Shown here one piece after another: positions 26,231 through 37,769 of a stretch of DNA of 64,000 nt (position 1 is the first letter of the stretch; every line of letters begins with the position of its first letter). The notes under the pieces were generated by a model. That model did no database searches, was not told the origin of the DNA, and was given only the letters and a program-made list of their open reading frames with translations. This DNA comes from Diogma glabrata (taxonomy: Eukaryota; Arthropoda; Insecta; Diptera; Cylindrotomidae): contig OY856187.1 of NCBI GenBank assembly GCA_963693315.1, forward strand, positions 424,754,429-424,818,428. The letters run 5' to 3'. Made by a program: the position numbers and the translations under genes.

Positions 26231-26302
26231 TATCCATAAACAGTCTTGAGAAATTTAAAAACGAATGTTTTAAAATATTTTCTTTGTATTCTAAATAACA
26301 TC

Positions 26303-26751
26303 AACACTATCAATTTTAGTATTGTAGCATACTGTAATTTGCAAATTTTGGCTAACAATCTGAATTATTTGAACTGTACACTCTTCTGGTAAATAAATAA
26401 AAAATAATATCATTTGCTATGTCTTTGAGATGAATACGCCTTTGGCTCTCGCCTTATAACTAAATCTAAATTAATTTTTAGATCTTTACAAAATATATTT
26501 GTAATAAGCTATCGAACTCAATAAATATGTTAGCCACATATGCATGTAACTTAAAAGGCTTAAAGGCTCCTAAATTGAAATAATAATAATAAAATAAATA
26601 AAAAAATATAATCCTTAAGAACATCTCATAAGAATGTCCTTACATTTTATTATTCTAGTTGTATACTTGTATGTATAGCTAGATAAACTAATAAGCAATC
26701 AAATAAACTAATAAAATTAACATAATTCTAGCTAGATCAATCAAGTTTAAG
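26303..26751. other. A+T-rich non-coding stretch
   Basis: No gene or repeat recognised between the LINE-gamma terminus and SatR copy 1. Confidence 0.45.
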
Positions 26752-27276
26752 TTACTTCGGTTTTGAAAAACCCAAAGTATTGAATTCATGAGCCAAAAGT
26801 GAAATTCTTGCCCCCACTTTTTTGACATTTCTCGACGTTTTAGGACCTACTAATTCTAAAAAAGCCAAAAAAATTCATGTCTGTCTGCCGTCATCCCGGC
26901 CGTCATTATCTACGAAATCCAGAAAACCACTGGAGGGATTTCAAAAATTTTTTTTTCTTAAAACAGGTATACTCAATGGGCAGGTCCGAAAGGACGATGT
27001 GTTTGACAACTGTACCGGAAGTGTGTCAAAAAATCATTAAGTGTGTCAAAAATTGCAAATTTTTATATTTTTGGCTTAAAAAACGTTCATTTAAAGTGAT
27101 AATAAGTAGGAACAAACAATATGGAGAAATCTTGATGGTCGGGATTGGTATGTGAGATCAAAAACTAGATTATTGCATAAGAAGTTTGACAAGAAATGTT
27201 GTCAAGTGTTTCAAAAGAAAGATTTTTATTTATTTTTTTACCCAGTTTTTTGGAAGAAATAAAATTAATTATTTGT

Positions 27277-27832
27277 CCCTGCATGGAATACTGTTCTCAC
27301 ATATGGGGTGGAGCTTACTTGAGTAGTCTCAACTGCCTTGATTCTGTACAGCGTAGAGCTATTAAACTCATTGGTAACCCTAGTCTTACTAACGGTCTTG
27401 ATTCCTTGCAGCACAGAAGAAATGTTGCTGATTTGACTATATTTTATAAATATATTATGGATGAACGAGCTTCTGAAGAGATCAAATCGATTTTACCTAA
27501 ATCAGCAAACCTTTCGCGTCACACCAGAGCAAACGTAGCAGCGCATCCCTTTACAGTTCAAATAATTAGGTGTAGAACTGTAGCCTTCCAACGTAACTTT
27601 TTCAACAGAGTATCTCATCTTTGGAATGCCTTACCTTCCTGGGTTTTCCCTGATGAATTTAATCCTCAGGGCTTTAAAGTTAACGTTCATAAATTTCTCA
27701 GAGAATCTTAATTTGCATTCCATTCTTATCCCTAGTTGGCATGGTATCTTCGGATATTCAGAGACGTTAATTTATAATTTATTATAATTAACACTAAACA
27801 TGCCTAACTTTGAATAAAAAAAAAAAAAAAAA
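27277..27832 (+). mobile_element. 5'-truncated LINE-alpha insertion
   Basis: Nearly identical (about 98% by eye) to 31044-31588 of the larger LINE-alpha copy, from PCMEYCSHIWGGAYLSSLNC through the stop, the 3' non-coding region and an oligo(A) tail. ATTTGT occurs on both sides (27271-27276 and 27833-27838), a target duplication. The flanking SatR sequence rejoins as in copy 2 of that repeat. This is a textbook target-primed, 5'-truncated LINE insertion and it is fairly recent. The 27196-27711 open frame mixes repeat and LINE sequence and is not a gene. Confidence 0.9.
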
Positions 27833-28149
27833 ATTTGTATGACATGAAATTTTATTATTATTATTGAGAATTATGGCATTATAAGTTTGTCAAAAAAAAA
27901 TTTTAAGTGTGTCAAAAGAATGATTTTAATTTATTTTTTTAGAAAAAATAAAATTAGCTATTTGTATGAAATGAAATGTAATGAACATGATATTATTATT
28001 ATTGAGAATTTTATAGCATTATAAGTTTCTCAAAAAAATATTTTCAAGTGTGTCAAAAAAAATGATTTCATTTATTTTTTTAGCCAATTTTTTGGAAAAA
28101 AAATTTAGCTGTTTATGACGTAAATGTAATTGAACATGAAATTGGACAT

Positions 28150-28830
28150 GGAAATTTTTGAATTTGTTATAGTTTTTGAAATATTTTTGGAATTTTGAAA
28201 AAAGTTTGTATTTTTGATTTTGTAATAATTTTTGCAATATTTTTAGAATTTTGGAAAAAGTTTTAATTTTTGATTTTGTTATTATTTTTACAAAAGTTTT
28301 AGAATTTTGAAAAAAAAATAGAATTTTTGAATTTGTGAACTTTATATATATTTTTAGAATTTTGAAAAAAAATTTCAATTTTTGATTTTGTAAGAATTTT
28401 TGGAATATTTTTAAAATTTTGAAAAATTTTAAATATTTGATTTTATTATATTTTTTGGAATTTTGAAAAAAGTTTCAATTTTTGATATTGTTATAATTTT
28501 TGCAATATTTTTAGAGTTTTGGAAAAAGTTTGAATTTTTAAGAATTTTTGGAATATTATTAGAATTTAGCAAAAGTTTAAATATTTGATTTTATTCTAAT
28601 TTTTGGAATATTTTTGGAATTTTGTAAAAAGTTTCAATTGTTGATTTTGTTATAATTTTTGCAATATTTTTAGAATTTTTGAAAAAAGTTTTAATCTTTG
28701 ATTTTGTAATAATTTTTGGAATATTTTTAGAATTTTTGAAACAAGTTTGATTTTATTTAAATATATTTTTGGAATTTTGAAAGAAATATGAATTTGTGAT
28801 TTTGTAATATTTTCTCGAAACGCTAAATGG
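28150..28830. repeat. SatR minisatellite, about 55-base period (copy 1)
   Basis: About 12 diverged units, each close to TTTTTGATTTTGTAATAATT followed by TTTGCAATATTTTTAGAATT and TTGGAAAAAGTTT. The same array recurs at 38590-39365 and, inverted, at 60290-61235. Strong strand asymmetry: T and G on this strand, almost no C. Confidence 0.85.
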
Positions 28831-28845
28831 AGAAGTTTTTGAGTA

Positions 28846-29296
28846 TAGTAGAATTTTTTTGCCAGCGGATTTTTGACAGATAGGACGCAGCAAGAGATAA
28901 AAGATGAGACAAAAAGTAAAACAGAGATGTATTATTTATTTTGGGATAAATTTGTTTTCAAAACAATTATATTAGTTAAATTTCTACTTCTAGTTCGTAC
29001 CATTTGTTTGTTGTGATATTTGTTTCCATAGGCGTCGTTATTTTTATTATAATTATTTTTAATTATCAAAATTTTGTTACATTGCCTACAAAATCATTAA
29101 TATTTTTACTAGTTTTTGGTTTTCTATATTATAATTGGTTGAATTTCAATAGTAATTTATTAATTTTATGCGTTTTTTTGTCCATTTCAATGCGACCCCA
29201 ATAGTTTTTTTTAATATTTTAATCGAGCCACTGAATGTGCAAACAATATGCGCATAACAAACAAATTTCGTGTTCGCTGGCAAAATAATTCTACTA
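28846..29296 (+). mobile_element. MITE-2, copy 1
   Basis: A 451-base element with ends TAGTAGAATTTTTTTGCCAG and CTGGCAAAATAATTCTACTA, flanked by TA on both sides. It interrupts SatR copy 1; in SatR copy 3 the same spot is uninterrupted apart from a few extra bases. A second copy in opposite orientation is at 56715-57158. The open frame at 29004-29204 recurs in the second copy but is hydrophobic A+T-rich translation without a known family. Confidence 0.85.
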
Positions 29297-29571
29297 TAGT
29301 TTGCTGATTGTATCATCTTTTCACTAAATTATGTTAATTTATGATCTGTTATGATTTTCCGGCAACGTATTGATGTTTCGTTTTAAGTTTCTAATAAATT
29401 TCTAAACAGAGATAAAAAATACATGTACTTTAACAAAGAGTTATGTTTGATATACATCGCTGCCCAAAATGTTCTCATAAAAGTGTTATGCCGAAAATTA
29501 TATTAAAATTCTTAACCAAAACCAAAGTCTTGATATCTCAGAGCTGTGAGATTTCAGCCCCTTCATATTTT

Positions 29572-29690
29572 AACTTAAATGAGAACAGCAAGAGAATTCA
29601 AATAGTAAAATTTATTCGTTTCATTTATTCGTTTTTAAATTCATTAAGATGTCTGTCCCTCACTCATTAGACAAAGAATATATAACCTAA
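29572..29690. other. Junction between SatR and LINE-alpha
   Basis: A short A+T-rich segment ending at the in-frame stop (29688-29690) that precedes LINE-alpha. It may hold its decayed 5' continuation. Confidence 0.35.
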
Positions 29691-31478
29691 GCATCTAAAT
29701 TCGCAGAACATCCGACTGGTTCACGCAATTTCTATAAAGCCGCAAAGGCTGTCCAAAGCAACTTTTGTAAATCTTCCCTACCGCCTCTTGTTAATAGAGA
29801 TGTCCCTATCATTGATCCAAAAGAGAAAGCTAATTTGCTTGGGCATTATTTCTCTTTAAATTCTACTTTAAAAGAACCTAATTTCCAACCTAAACCTATT
29901 TCTAAAGTTTCTTATAAAATGAGGCGGATAATTTTTCGGAAAAACATTGTTCGAAAAATGCTTTTAAAAATCAATACTAACAAGGCAACAGGCCCTGATT
30001 TTATTCCTCCGATTATACTTAAAACATTTGCTAGGGAGCTAGCACCAATCCTCACAAAAATCTTCTATTTGTCATATAAGAAAGGAATTTTTCCTGAAAT
30101 TTGGAAAATGGCTAGTGTACAGCCAGTTTCAAAAAAGGGCAGTAAGACTGATCCTACGAATTACAGACCCATTTCAATTTTATCGGTAGTTGCTAAAATT
30201 TTTGAGAAATATGTCAATTTTAATTTAATGAGCTTCTTAGAGTCTTCCAAATTAATTAATGAGAGACAATATGGATTTCGAAAAGGAAGAGCGACGGGAG
30301 ATTTGCTGTCTTTTGTCACTCATATCTGGAACAAGTCGCTTGAAAACTTTGGAGAAACATTCGGTGTTGCTCTTGATATTTCCAAGGCATTTGACAAAGT
30401 TTGGCATAACAACCTTATATGCAAATTGAGATCCTATGGTTTAGACGAGCAGCTTATATCTTGGACACAGAGCTTTATATCTGATCGAAAATTTCGGGTC
30501 AATAATGACGGTGTATCATCGAATACTTTTTCAACTAATGCAGGAGTTCCTTAGGGTTCCGCTTTGTCACCAACTCTTTTTCTTATCTATATTAATGATT
30601 TGTTGGACTCAACGGTTCATCCTATACATAGTTTTGCTGATGATAGTACGCTTCATGCGTCTCGTGAAGCACCTAAACTATATACACCCTTAGCGCTTAG
30701 TGAGTGTAGGTCAAAATTGATAGATTCCCTTAACACTGATCTTAAAACAATTATGGATTGGGGTATTGCTAACAGTGTTGAATTCAATACAAGCAAAACA
30801 CAGGTTTGTCATTTCTCTAGGATAACGACACCCAATCCTTTTCCATTAACGTTTGGCCCCAAAAATCTTTTAGAGAATGAGTCTGTCAGACTTCTAGGAG
30901 TTGAGATTGAAAATAATATGAAGTGGAATTCTCATATTTTTAATCTGGCTAAGAATGCTGTTCAAAAGTTAGGATTTTTGGGGCGATGTCGTAAGTTTTT
31001 CGATAGCGAACAACTTCTTTTAGTTTATAAATCTTTTATACGTCCCTGCATGGAATACTGTTCTCACATATGGGGTGGAGCTTACTTGAGTAGTCTCAAC
31101 TGCCTTGATTCTGTACAGCGTAGAGCTATTAAACTCATTGGTAACCCAAGTCTTACTAACGGTCTTGATTCCTTGCAGCACAGAAGAAATGTTGCTGATT
31201 TGACTATATTTTATAAATATATTATGGATGAACGAGCTTCTGAAGAGATCAAATCGATTTTACCTAAATCAGCAAACCTTTCGCGTCACACCAGAGCAAA
31301 CGTAGCAACGCATCCCTTTACCGTTCAAATAATTAGGTGTAGAACTGTAGCCTTCCAACGTGACTTTTTCAACAGAGTCTCTCATCTTTGGAATGCCTTA
31401 CCTTCCTGGGTTTTTCCTGATGACTTTAATCCTCAAGGGTTTAAAGTTAACGTTCATAAATTTCTCAGAGAAACTTAA
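29691..31478 (+). pseudogene. LINE-alpha reverse transcriptase with one nonsense codon
   Basis: A single frame of almost 600 codons encodes the pre-RT and RT parts of a CR1/Jockey-like polyprotein. Blocks in order are NKATGPDFIPPIILKTF, TNYRPISILSVVAKIFEKY, RQYGFRKGRATGDLL, ALDISKAFDKVWH (first catalytic Asp), GVP-stop-GSALSPTLFLIYIN, SFADDSTLH (the paired catalytic aspartates), VRLLGVEI, then the C-terminal PCMEYCSHIWGG and VSHLWNALPSWVFP. The only break is TAG at 30552-30554, where the family has Gln; one C-to-T change explains it. The endonuclease is missing, so the copy is 5'-truncated. The polymerase would act by target-primed reverse transcription in the nucleus. Confidence 0.85.
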
Positions 31479-31588
31479 TTTGTATTCCATTCTTATCCCT
31501 AGTTGGCATGGTATCTTCGGATATTCAGAGACGTTAATTTATAATTTATTATAATTAACACTAAACATGCCTAACTTTGAATAAAAAA
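29691..31588 (+). mobile_element. LINE-alpha, 5'-truncated copy with oligo(A) tail
   Basis: Covers the coding remnant, a 3' non-coding region of about 85 bases containing AACACTAAACATGCCTAACT and TTGAATAAAA, and a run of about 20 As to roughly 31604. The same 3' end occurs at 27277-27832 and, inverted, at 48486-48690. I could not find a clear target duplication. Confidence 0.85.
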
Positions 31589-31651
31589 AAAAAAAAAAAA
31601 AAAACTCTATAGAAAACCTTTGGTTGAAATGTATTCGTTCCGAATATAATA

Positions 31652-32144
31652 CTAAGTTTACACCAGTATCTAATTTGCTACGTATCAAATTTGCTAACCA
31701 TTTTCACCATCATACTTTTTAAATTTGATACGGTGATGTAAACTCTTATTAATTAGGTATGACATATTCATTTTTAGCGCGTCCTTTTCATTGTTAATTT
31801 TTTGGTTAGGAAAAAATAATTTCCATATATATTTTTTATAAAAAACTGAAAACATTTATTATATTAGTGCTAAAATTTATTTTACTTTTAATTTCAGCAA
31901 AAAAATCACATCAAACATAAATATATATTCATAAAATAAGTTGATTTATTTTTATTTTAAATGTCATATCTAATTTTAGTGTTCACACCGTAAAAATAAT
32001 ATCTATTTGCTACGTACCTAATTTGATACGTAGCAAATCATCCTACCAAATATTTGGTACGTACTTTTTTGATAACTGTTTACATCGACCATAGTCGACC
32101 TAATAAGTATATTATGTACCTATTAGATCCTGGTGTAAACTTAG
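31652..32144. mobile_element. MITE-3
   Basis: A 493-base element with inverted ends CTAAGTTTACACCAG and CTGGTGTAAACTTAG, flanked by TA on both sides. Subterminal words (ATCTAATTTGCTACGTATCA and its partners near 32010-32060) repeat in both orientations. There is no coding capacity. Ends and TA target point to a Tc1/mariner-type non-autonomous element. Confidence 0.8.
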
Positions 32145-32146
32145 TA

Positions 32147-35100
32147 TAAGTGAGTCAATTAGATAAATTGCATACATCAATGCCATAAATCTAAAATAGG
32201 TATAATTAACATAAAAAATTTAATTTTCTATTAATTATAAAAACCAATAAATTACATACGCCTTTGGTGACAATCAAATCAAATTCATTAGAAAAACATA
32301 TTCAATTAATTTTTCTTAATTATGATCATAAATTTAAATATAATTTATTATTTTTTTTTTTTGTATAGTATTTTGTTATTTTTTATTTATTAATAAAAAA
32401 TTATATTGATTTTTTAATACAGAAACTAATGAAATCTTTTGTCAACTACTAAACAGCCTAAGGCGTGCGTTACGATGTATCACGAAGGGAAAATGTATTT
32501 GAAAACAGATTCATATTTTTAACTAAGCATAGGAGATATTTTAGCAAACATGTTTTGTTTTGTGTTTGAAATTATAATTACTTGTAAAGATTGTATAGGT
32601 TGTTGTTAGTTGTCTGGAGATGTTTCTGTCGTGTCAGATCAAGGTTTGTGATCAAAATCATATTAAGTATTATTTAATACTCAAATATACCAAGTGCTTG
32701 ATTGTTATTATAATATTATTTTATTTCTTTGCTGACTGTAAATCTGCATGGATAACCAAAACAGAATGCCTTTAGTGATTTAAAAAGCAAACATAATGCT
32801 TTTACGTAGTACCTAATTTGATTTCCTTTCCTTCATTTTTGCTTAAATATATGTTTTGTTTATTCTACGAATTTGGATTTGGATTTTTGTTTTAGATGTT
32901 TATACTTTTGAATATTTGCAAAAATTTTATTTTTCATATGAACAAAATATATATACAAGCATTAAAAGATCTAATAATCTAAAAATGTGGCAAAGAAAGT
33001 GACACGATAGCTAAAGCTAAATGATGCATGCGCCCGATTTCGAACGAAAAATAAAAATAAATTATTTCCATAAATTTGTCAAAACCATTTCATATCGGTA
33101 ATGACGGGCCTGCAATGTAGAACAAATGTTAAAGAGTCGATTTAATATCCTCAAATAGGTATATCTTATAGCAAACCGGGAATTTCTATTGCTATTTTAT
33201 TTCTTAAATTTGTATCGTTTTCGGTTACGTAGCGGTTCAACTTTCAAGCTGGCCCTGTTGCAACACTAAAAGCTTCATAAATTCTGGAAATAGGCCGTTG
33301 GCCTTCATTTCAATAAATTTCAATACTTTATCGTGAAAATTACTATCAAACAGCAAAGAAGTGAAATTTTCTAAAATTTATATTTTTATTTGTATTAAAA
33401 TTTAATGGATTAATTATACTACCATGTCAAAATACAAAAGTTAAGACAACAAGATAAAACTCAAACTGTTTCTTTTCCTAACACAAAAAAAATCAACAAC
33501 AGTCACTTGATAAGTATACTTACTCTTATCATATACCAGTTACAAACCATTTAGGTAAACCAATAAAAATTGCTACTTATCAACTCTATCTAATATCTTA
33601 TCTTTAAACCAGAACGTCAGTATGTCAATTATAAAAGAACAATCATAATTTTTTAATCTGTTTTTGCTTTTAAACTTATTATAATAACAATAATAAAAAC
33701 AATGTTGAAATGAAAATACAAAATAAAAAATTTGTCGTATGCATAAAAAAACATGTTTTCAGAAATTTGTACATATCAATCAACTTCAATTATTCTTTTT
33801 ATCTTTTCATGTTTTCTTAAAAACTATTCTTAAGAAGAAAATGGAACGTGATGAAATTATTATGTTAATTTTAATGAAATTGAAATCAGTTAAGAATAAT
33901 ATTAAATTTTTTAGATGCAAAAATGATGTCATATATACATAATTGATTATTCCATATTTTTGGTATTTTTTTAAAAAGTTTTACTGTTACGAGATTTTAT
34001 TTTAAAACAAGAAGTTCGAAACGTTTCATTGCTCTTTTTACAGATATAGAATTATTATCTTGGACTTTTTTATATTAAATTCATAAAATATTACATATAT
34101 ATGATTGTAATATCTCAATTTTAATTGAATTAAGTTTTGCAAACCTTTTTCGTGTGACAACACTTTTATTGTAAATTCGTCTCTGGAATAGTTATGGGAA
34201 GACGTTTGAATGGAATTAACTGTTATACAATCCCAATGAATTTATGTTAGTTTGTTTCAATGAATTGGCTATGTCATTGTCTAATTTCATTTAAAAAATA
34301 TAATCCACGTTTTAGGATGGTTTTTAAGCCGTACAGTAAAGATATAAACAAATGATTGCTTGATAACTTTTAATTCACTAGTTTTGAACATTGAACAATT
34401 TTGAATTATTAGAGATTTTATTTTTTTTTGCAACTGAGGAAGTCATTTTAATTTTTCAATTCGAAAGTATATTTTGAATTTTTCTCAAAGAATAACTTAA
34501 TTTTTCTCTTATACGTATTTCGGATTGGGATTCGAACCGTCCTTGTAGATACAAACTTGAAGAAAATAGGATGTCCCGATGAAGTAAGGATGTCCTCGAT
34601 GGGTGAAGTTAGTGTGTCCTCGTTCTAGAGATTTCTTCAATGAAATTCCTTCGAAGCTCCTAATGTTAGCACAAACTGAAAGACTGCACTTGTTTCACTT
34701 AAACACGTATTACAATTTAAGAGTTTTTTATTTAACGTCTTATCTGGTTGAATTTTACAATAATTTTTTGACAGTCTTGTCAAAGCTTACTAAGATAGAA
34801 ATTTTTGAATTAAGAGTTTGCTGTAAATTTTGAATTTCAAATAACTTAAAGGAAAGCAGTTTCAATTAACAACAGTCCTCATTGCCAAGATTCAAATTCG
34901 TTTTGGCCGACATGATATCCAACTCAACTTTCCTACCGAGGCGATGATATTTCAAAATTGATATTTCATCATTATTTAATCACTTTAAGTTGAAGTTTTT
35001 CAATCATTAGGTATTTTTGTTTTGTTTTCAATTCTAGTGTATTTTAGTCTGATTTAACTCTACGAACACATGTTTCTCACAACAAAAAAATCTCTAATTA

Positions 35101-36065
35101 TTCAAAATTGTCCAATATTCAAATCTAATGAATTAAAAATTCTAACCAGTTGAATGATTATTTGCGTTTGATTATTAATGGTATAGTTTTAACATTTATA
35201 CCAAAAGCAAAAAATTGGCATCGTTGTCGATGAAAAAAGAAAGTATTTTTTACATTATTATCTATATTATAACCGTTCTAGTAAAGGGATCAAGCCTATT
35301 TTTCAAAACTATAGCGTCAAAACAAGTGTTTTTTACCGAAAATTTTATTAGAAAAACAAAATAAATGTATACACAAATAATTATTTTATTACAAATTGCT
35401 ATAAAAGTAATTTGTTACTAATATTCCTAACAAGGATGAAGCAATTGACGTTTATTGTTGTATAGTTTAAAAATTCAATTGGCAAGATTATAACTGCGAA
35501 AGAGTTCAAATTCAGAGTTAAAGTCTTATACCCTACTCGTTCCCTAACGATGCACACACACTTAATGAAGAATTTTTAAAATTTTAAACCTGTAAAAAAT
35601 TGCATTCAAAAGTTTTACGATTTTATAATATGTATTCCATAAATAGCATATTACAGTAGTTTTCTTAATGAAAATTCTTAAGGTAGAATAATTTTTCTCA
35701 CGATATGAACAATAAATTAAAACTGTCAAATGTTTATTATATCATAATCTCACGTTATCAACATCTTTGTTCCCACCTTCAACGAAATTAAAGAAAATAA
35801 ATAAAAAATTCCAAATGCATAGTGGAAGAAACATAAATGTGAATTCAAGAATAAAACTTTAAAAAAATATTCTAATGACGTTTCAGCGAAAAAATAAGAT
35901 CCATAACTTTTTTATTCCTTAAACTTAATTTACATTTAACTGTACTTGTGATTTATTGGTAAATTTTTATTGAATACTTGATGAAGATTAATTAGTATTC
36001 AAATTGAATTTTTTGTTATCAAATTTGGTTGTTCTAGAAAAACTATAATATGTAATAAACACGTT
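32147..36065. other. A+T-rich non-coding stretch
   Basis: Nearly 4 kb without a recognisable gene, LINE block or repeat shared with other parts of the window. The frames at 33739-33942 and 34603-34833 have no family resemblance. Confidence 0.5.
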
Positions 36066-36540
36066 TTTATTCGCCTACATAATAAAGTGGTACTTTATTA
36101 CTGTGATTTGCGGCCGTAAAGTGTCACTTTTTAACCATATATTTTGTTGTCATAGTTACGTCCAAAAAAGTAAAAAACATTTGTATTTGTTTAAATTCTA
36201 TAATAAGAAATAGAAATTTTTATCAAAGCAACCATTAAATACAACATTTCATAATCCAATTAAAATTATTGTTATTATTTGTTCTCATGGTTATACAATA
36301 ATTTGGAAAAAATAACAAATATTTTGTCAAAGGTTACTTGTTCAACATATTTTTATTTAAAAATTTATGCAAATTTTTTTCTACATAGTTTGCTTGTGGC
36401 GAATAAAAAATAGTATATGATGCACAGAGGTAAGCTATTTTAAATTTAATGTGGGTGCAAATCTCGGCTAGCGCCTCGTTTTGCAAACTCTACATACGTC
36501 CAAAATCTTTAACTTTACGTCTTTGCATCATAATGTACTA
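36066..36540 (+). mobile_element. DR500 dispersed repeat, copy 2
   Basis: Matches 5157-5655 in the same orientation: TTTTTATTCGCCTACATAAT at the start, TGCAAATCTCGGCTAGCGCC in the tip hairpin, GCATCATAATGTACTATTTT at the end. It is more diverged than copies 1 and 3 and has small internal deletions. Confidence 0.75.
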
Positions 36541-36772
36541 TTTTTTGAATTGATACTGTAAAAAACAAATTCGATTAGAATTTTTGTATCGTATGATCAT
36601 TCGTATGATAAAGGAAGTGAAAAAAAACAATTTTAGAAAAACTGTGAGCGTGAAATTTGTAATAAAAAATAATTATGCAACTAATTCTTTTTGTATTTTA
36701 AAAAAATACCTCGAGTGTAGAATTGACCTACAATAAACGGTTTTTGGAATACTTATTTTCAGATTTTCCGTT

Positions 36773-37220
36773 CACTGAAAAAAAAATTGAAGTTCATGAC
36801 AACCTCATCTCGAAGTTGGCAGTTGATTATTCATGCAAAGAAAAATTATTTGCAAACAATTTCACTGTGATTGGGACAACTACACGATAGTATTTTCCTA
36901 ACAACAGAATGAGGTTTATTTAAAATATAAAGTGTTATATCCAATATAACAGTAGTTGAGTAAAGATAATAACTATTTCCCTGAAAAAATTTTTCTTTGG
37001 CCTTATATCATGAATTTTTCATTTTAAAGTTTAAGTATTTGAGATTAATTGAACTATATTTTATTTTCACATAAATATTTCGTGTGATTGTCTCAACTTC
37101 ATCAATTTATAATTGTAGAGTTGTTGAAGCAATTTCGTAGTTTGATTCGCCATATATGACCGCACGGTGAGTTTGAGACAATTGCATTTCGATTGAAAAT
37201 GGGACATGTTTTTTTCAGTG
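36773..37220 (+). mobile_element. MITE-4, complete copy
   Basis: Ends CACTGAAAAAAA and TTTTTTTCAGTG bound 448 bases without coding capacity. The first 170 bases match 19837-20001 in inverted orientation. The target duplication is uncertain (possibly TT or longer). Confidence 0.65.
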
Positions 37221-37769
37221 TTTGATAAACAATCGAAGAGACATTATTAACTTAATGATAACTTTGAACATTTATCTATCTATTTATTAACAAGTTTAAG
37301 GTGCGAAAAACGTTATTCTCTTATGTAATCATAATTACTTCGGTCTGAAAGACCTAAGTATTACATTCATGAGCTCAAAGTGAAATTCTTACCCCCACTT
37401 TTTTTGACATTTCTCGACGTTTTAGGACCTCCTGATTCTAAAAAAGCAAAAAAAAAAAAAAATGTATGTCTGTCTGCCGAACGGCCGTCCGGCCGGCCGT
37501 CATTACCTACGCTGCAGGGAAAACCGCTGGAGGGATTTCAAAAATTTTTTTTTCTAAAAATAGGTATTCACAAGGGACAGGTCCGAAAGGACGCTGTGTT
37601 CGATAACTGTACCGGAAGTGTGTCAAAAAAATCATTATGTGTGTCAAAAATAGCAAATTTTCATATTTTTGGCTTAAAAAACGTTCATTTTAAGTGATTA
37701 CGAGTAGGAACATTAAATTTGGAGAAATCTTGATGGTCGGGATTGGTATGTAAGATCAAAAACTAGATT

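Larger units (their letters stand above)
20713..26302 (+). mobile_element. LINE-gamma, one element split by two insertions
   Basis: Pieces of a single CR1/Jockey-like LINE appear in the correct order on the plus strand: endonuclease (20713-21272), linker and pre-RT (21273-21990), RT (22010-22340), RT C-terminus (23505-23876) and the final residues (26233-26302). An FB1 copy (22341-23065) sits between RT and C-terminus. The palindrome FB2 (23879-26230) lies inside the last coding part, with TA on both sides. After FB2 the frame resumes as SINSLEKFKNECFKIFSLYS and stops, the type of ending expected for this family. The element was therefore in place before both foldbacks. Confidence 0.7.
26752..29571 (+). 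mobile_element. SatR complex repeat, copy 1
   Basis: Starts TTACTTCGGT and ends in TTTCAGCCCCTTCATATTTT, as does copy 2 (37335-39602). The order is a unique 5' block of about 420 bases holding GGTCCGAAAGGACG and GTACCGGAAGTGTGTCAAAA, then units with AAGTGTGTCAAAAGAAAGAT and TTATTATTATTATTGAG, then a 55-base minisatellite (28150-28830), then a 3' block of about 220 bases. It carries two insertions: a LINE-alpha tail (27277-27832) and MITE-2 (28846-29296). No protein is recognised. The class is unknown; the ordered unique ends suggest a transposable unit rather than a plain satellite. Confidence 0.75.

Noticed and set aside
28150..28830. CRISPR-like regular array
   Set aside because: Units are contiguous and diverged without unique spacers, and the DNA is eukaryotic; it is a minisatellite.
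29004..29204. Conserved hydrophobic frame present in both MITE-2 copies
   Set aside because: Conservation follows from repeat identity; the peptide has no family and the composition of A+T-rich noise, and the second copy has a frame-altering change near its end.
34530..34560. GGTTCGAATCC (minus strand), a possible tRNA B box
   Set aside because: The T-stem does not pair and no A box or acceptor stem is found at the right distance.
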